A DNA stretch of 64,000 bases, from positions 124,001 through 188,000 of the forward strand of contig CALHIR010000001.1 of NCBI GenBank assembly GCA_938030705.1, written 5' to 3'. Shown one piece after another: positions 61,040-64,000 of the stretch. The first letter of the stretch is position 1. Each line of letters opens with the position of its first letter. A program made the position numbers and the translations under genes. The DNA is from Candidatus Poseidoniaceae archaeon. GTDB lineage: Archaea > Thermoplasmatota > Poseidoniia > Poseidoniales > Poseidoniaceae. The notes under the pieces are model-generated. The model worked only from the letters and a program-made list of their open reading frames with translations, was not told the origin of the DNA and searched no databases.

Positions 61040-62446
61040 TCAAGGGCAATACCGACGGAGGTCGCGGGGGAAGAGCACCGTTTCACGGACGTTCTTGGCC
61101 CCTGTCAACTTCATCAAAATACGCTCAACACCAAGCCCCCAGCCAGCGTGTGGAGGCACACCATGGCGGAACCCAGCGACATAGAATTCAAACTCTTCTG
61201 GGTCAAGGTCCATGTCTCGTAGGTTGTCGATCAGCACGTCGATACGGTGCTCTCGTTGACCGCCCGATGTCATTTCATCTCGGCCGAAGTTGAGGTCAAA
61301 GCCCCGGGAAAGTTGCTCACCGGTGCTCCCGATTTCGCCTTCGATTTGATGGATGTAGAACGGCTTGAGGGACATAGGCCATCGTGGTAAGAAATAGAAC
61401 TGGGGGAGGTCTTGAGCCAGCAGGTCAGAGTTTTCAGCATCGATATCGTCGCCCCACTCAATGCTACCACCCTTTTCCTTGATGATGCGGATGGCGTCGT
61501 CGTATTCCACGCGAGGGAAGGGCAGTTCGGGGACGATGACTTCAACCAGTTCTTCGCCTTGTTCCTCTCGGAAGGCATTGATCACGTCGATGAGGTTTTG
61601 AGATTCTTCATCTTCAGCAACGGATTTCCAAATGTGGTGCAGCATGCGCTCCAGCACGCCCATCACGTCGTCGTCGTTGGCCCAAGAACATTCGATATCA
61701 AAGGAAATAAATTCGGCTAAGTGGCGGTAAGTATCGCTCTTTTCCGCTCGGAAGGCGGGGCCTATTTCGAAGACTCGCTCCAGGCCTCCGCTCATGCACA
61801 GCTGCTTGAACAGTTGAGGGGACTGGTTCAGGAAAGCAGGACGGTCAAAGTACTGCATTGGAAACAAATCAGCTCCGCCTTCGGTCGCCGTGGCGACAAT
61901 TTTCGGCGTATGCGTTTCAACAAAGCCCTCGGTGATGAGGTGCTCTCGGCCGTATTGCAAGACCTTGCCCCGCAGTCGGAACATGGCGTTTACATGGGCT
62001 CTCCGAAGGTCGAGGAAGCGGTTGTCCAAACGGGTGTCGAGTTCAACCTTGACGTTGTCAGTCACGCCCAACGGGAGCGGTGCCTCGGCGCGGGCGATGA
62101 CATTGACGGAAGTGGCCAGGACTTCGTAAGCAGGGGGAGGTGTTGGTTCACCCTCCTTCACCTTGGGCGGGCGCTTGAGCGCTACGGTACCGGTGAATTG
62201 GAGCGTGGATTCCCGCGTCATTCGTTGAACGGTGTCCAAGGCCTCTTCCCCGATGTTATCGGCCTTGAGGAAAACTTGAGTTTTGCCCGTGCCGTCTCGG
62301 AGGTCAACAAAACAAATCGCACCCTTGCCGCGGTTGGCTTCCATGAAGCCGATCACGGTGACATCTTTCCCCACGAGTTCGGCACCATGTGTTTGCAATT
62401 CACCGAGCGTGTGCGTGCGGTAGGCGGTGGGAACCCAAGTGGTCAT
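61040..62446 (-). CDS. aspS: Aspartyl-tRNA synthetase, archaeal/eukaryal type
   Basis: 468 aa class II synthetase. N-terminal OB anticodon domain (about 10-110: VIGFMEANRGKGAICFVDLRDGTGKTQV), motif 2 FRAEKSDTYRHLAEFISFDIE and motif 3 GWGLGVERILMKLTG. It lacks the large GAD insertion of bacterial AspRS, so it is the archaeal form; whether discriminating or not cannot be judged by eye. The ATG at 62446 (MTTWVPTAYRTH) is used. Convergent with the CPBP gene. Confidence 0.96.
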   Translation of the reverse strand: MTTWVPTAYRTHTLGELQTHGAELVGKDVTVIGFMEANRGKGAICFVDLRDGTGKTQVFLKADNIGEEALDTVQRMTRESTLQFTGTVALKRPPKVKEGEPTPPPAYEVLATSVNVIARAEAPLPLGVTDNVKVELDTRLDNRFLDLRRAHVNAMFRLRGKVLQYGREHLITEGFVETHTPKIVATATEGGADLFPMQYFDRPAFLNQSPQLFKQLCMSGGLERVFEIGPAFRAEKSDTYRHLAEFISFDIECSWANDDDVMGVLERMLHHIWKSVAEDEESQNLIDVINAFREEQGEELVEVIVPELPFPRVEYDDAIRIIKEKGGSIEWGDDIDAENSDLLAQDLPQFYFLPRWPMSLKPFYIHQIEGEIGSTGEQLSRGFDLNFGRDEMTSGGQREHRIDVLIDNLRDMDLDPEEFEFYVAGFRHGVPPHAGWGLGVERILMKLTGAKNVRETVLFPRDLRRYCP

Positions 62447-62569
62447 GATGCTGGGGTTGAGGCACAGAACATGAACCATTCGCTGGGCAAGGTTGGATGA
62501 ATCAAAAGCCAAAGCGATTGGGAGGCGGGTTGCCCGAAGTCTCTTGAACAGTGTCGTTTTGGTGAGGCC

Positions 62570-64000
62570 ATGTCCAGCCGACCTGCTCGTGCGGTTGCTT
62601 GCGTCTTTGTTTTGCTCATGATGACCGTTTCACCGCTCATCGGTTCGGCGTCAGCCGACAACTCCATCCTCCTCAGCACCGATGTGCAGCATGTTGTTTT
62701 GGCGCCCGGGCAAAGCACCAACATCACGCTCGCAGTGGAAAACAACGGGACCAGCATTGAATCCTACAACCTCAGCGTTGATGCTGGGTCGCTCGCCTCC
62801 TACTGGAGCATCCTTCCTGTTGATGAGACGGTCGACCATGTCTTCCCAACATGGACGAAGAACACGACCATCGTCGTTCGCCTCGGAGAAGGCGCTACGG
62901 TGGCGGACAGCGGCTCATTCACCATCACGTTGACCGAACCTGACAGCAACGCCAACTCCTCGATCACCGTTCTGGCCTCCGTTGCGCCCGCTTACCATCC
63001 CTCCTTGACCACGACCCAGGTTGGTCCAGTTTCCATGGCCTCGGGCTCAAGTGCCAACCTCTCGTTTTCCGTCCAAAACCTCGGGACGGTGACCGACACC
63101 TTCCTTCTCGATGTGGAGGTTGAGCCTGACCTCAGCGGTTGGTGGGCCAACCAATCCAGCAACAACAGCGGGAACAACAGTGGAAACACCACTCCCTCGC
63201 CTTCAATGCGTGTGCTGATGTACGGAAACAGCTACACTTCCTCCAACAATCTCGGCTCGCTGGTTGAATCCATCACCGATGCCGACGGCTACAACGGAAC
63301 CGTTACACCGCTTTCAGGTGGTGGAATGATGCTCCAAGATCATTGGCAAAACATCAACGCCTCCGCTCACCAATGGAACACCACCTTGCGTGGCAGTACG
63401 TGGGATTATGTTGTCATGCAAGACCAAAGCCAAGTTCCCTCCCTGCCCACCAACGATTCGTACTGGCAAGAAAGCAAAAACGCCTCGGTGGTCATCAGCG
63501 ATGAAATAGAGGCCGAGGGAGCAGAGGCCGTGCTCTTCATGACATGGGGAAGGCGCAGCGGAGAATCGGGCACTCAATGGCATCAATACAACAACATCAA
63601 CCAAAACTTCACGTCCATGCAGGAGCGACTGACGGAAGGCTATACGAGGTTTGCAGAAAACATCACGGCTGCGGGAAACACCGTTTGGATCGCACCGGTG
63701 GGTCTTGCCTTCAAGACCGTCCACGACAGCGTCGTCGCTGCGGGCGACGACCCGACCGCCTCAGGAAACCTGTTCTACGACCTCTACACATCCGACGGCA
63801 GCCATCCATCGCTTTCCGGGTCGTACTTGGCCGCATGCGTCTTGCATTCAACCACCACCGGTGAAACATGCGTTGGTAGCAACGATTCCATCGCCCTCAA
63901 TGCGAGCGTCAAACTCACCCTTCAACAGGCAGCCGATGATACCGTTTTCAATCAAACGGCAGGCATGTCATACTACCCGTGGGAACCCTCCGGTACCGCT
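62570..64000 (+). CDS. Secreted SGNH-hydrolase-like protein (DUF4886-like), 3' partial
   Basis: At least 477 aa; runs off the window, so the ORF track does not list it. ATG with GGTGAGG upstream. Signal peptide (VFVLLMMTVSPLIGSASA), two NPCBM/CARDB-like beta domains (STNITLAVENNGTSIESYNL, ANLSFSVQNLGTVTDTFLL), an Asn/Ser/Gly linker, then an SGNH-like domain from about 200: block I RVLMYGNSYTSSNN (GNS for GDS), YVVMQDQSQVPS, MTWGRR and block V DGSHPSLSGSYLAA (Asp-His). Probably a secreted esterase or acetyl-xylan-type hydrolase on polysaccharide; substrate inferred. Confidence 0.85.
   Translation, partial: MSSRPARAVACVFVLLMMTVSPLIGSASADNSILLSTDVQHVVLAPGQSTNITLAVENNGTSIESYNLSVDAGSLASYWSILPVDETVDHVFPTWTKNTTIVVRLGEGATVADSGSFTITLTEPDSNANSSITVLASVAPAYHPSLTTTQVGPVSMASGSSANLSFSVQNLGTVTDTFLLDVEVEPDLSGWWANQSSNNSGNNSGNTTPSPSMRVLMYGNSYTSSNNLGSLVESITDADGYNGTVTPLSGGGMMLQDHWQNINASAHQWNTTLRGSTWDYVVMQDQSQVPSLPTNDSYWQESKNASVVISDEIEAEGAEAVLFMTWGRRSGESGTQWHQYNNINQNFTSMQERLTEGYTRFAENITAAGNTVWIAPVGLAFKTVHDSVVAAGDDPTASGNLFYDLYTSDGSHPSLSGSYLAACVLHSTTTGETCVGSNDSIALNASVKLTLQQAADDTVFNQTAGMSYYPWEPSGTA

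Noticed and set aside
1-64000. CRISPR array, IS elements, integrase or prophage
   Set aside because: No direct-repeat/spacer array, transposase or phage gene was seen; repeats found are within coding regions.

Overview
This 64 kb window is gene-dense (no gap over 300 bp) and comes from a euryarchaeal chromosome, most likely a marine planktonic one of the Marine Group II / Candidatus Poseidoniales type. The archaeal assignment rests on sequence: the DNA polymerase D small subunit (DP1), RfcS, pelota, GatD, an archaeal/eukaryal-type AspRS, and a tRNA-Met split at 37/38 by a 54-nt intron. The Poseidoniales assignment is inference from the mix of these genes with bacterial-like metabolic genes and very large C-terminally anchored surface proteins. 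I see no rRNA, IS element, prophage or CRISPR array.

Region 1 (1-13690) is an alpha-glucan module. It has a maltose/maltodextrin-type ABC transporter (a 5'-truncated fusion of a binding protein to MalF, then MalG and a short MalK), a membrane-anchored secreted GH13 amylase, cytoplasmic glucan phosphorylase and 4-alpha-glucanotransferase, and a 1490-aa anchored GH57 amylopullulanase-like enzyme. The logic is: cut polysaccharide at the surface, import oligosaccharides, rearrange and phosphorolyse them inside.

Region 2 (13699-22070) is mainly informational and housekeeping: DP1, a CinA-C amidohydrolase, tRNA-Val, a small unknown gene, pelota and formate-THF ligase. It ends with a four-gene membrane cassette: flotillin, an NfeD-like protein and two small membrane proteins. 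Region 3 (22152-35167) holds shikimate dehydrogenase, an anchored hydrolase-like protein that has lost its serine nucleophile, a carboxyltransferase, GatD, a TetR/ABC/FtsX cassette with an operator abutting the TetR start, the intron-bearing tRNA-Met, a membrane protein, a 58-aa ORF missed by the ORF track, and RfcS.

Region 4 (35308-47574) is a two-gene surface-protein operon (3055 and 873 aa) made of DNRLRE/FN3-like and bacterial-Ig-like repeats, followed by a ferritin-like gene.

Region 5 (47583-60263) is the most unusual stretch. An APC-type permease carries a C-terminal EF-hand. Next to it is a predicted two-subunit extradiol dioxygenase of the 2-aminophenol 1,6-dioxygenase type, whose alpha subunit is fused to a RidA-family (2-aminomuconate deaminase-like) domain. 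A nearby eight-gene run includes a 2-aminomuconate-semialdehyde-dehydrogenase-like ALDH, an asparaginase-II family amidase, an LLM flavin monooxygenase, an SDR, a kynurenine-formamidase-like hydrolase, PanB, a LON-domain protein and a TPR protein. Together these suggest breakdown of an aminophenol or 3-hydroxyanthranilate-like aromatic amine, possibly linked to tryptophan/kynurenine catabolism. The window closes with a CPBP protease, AspRS and the start of a secreted SGNH-like protein. Start codons were re-chosen by hand because the ORF track reports TTG/GTG upstream extensions as M.
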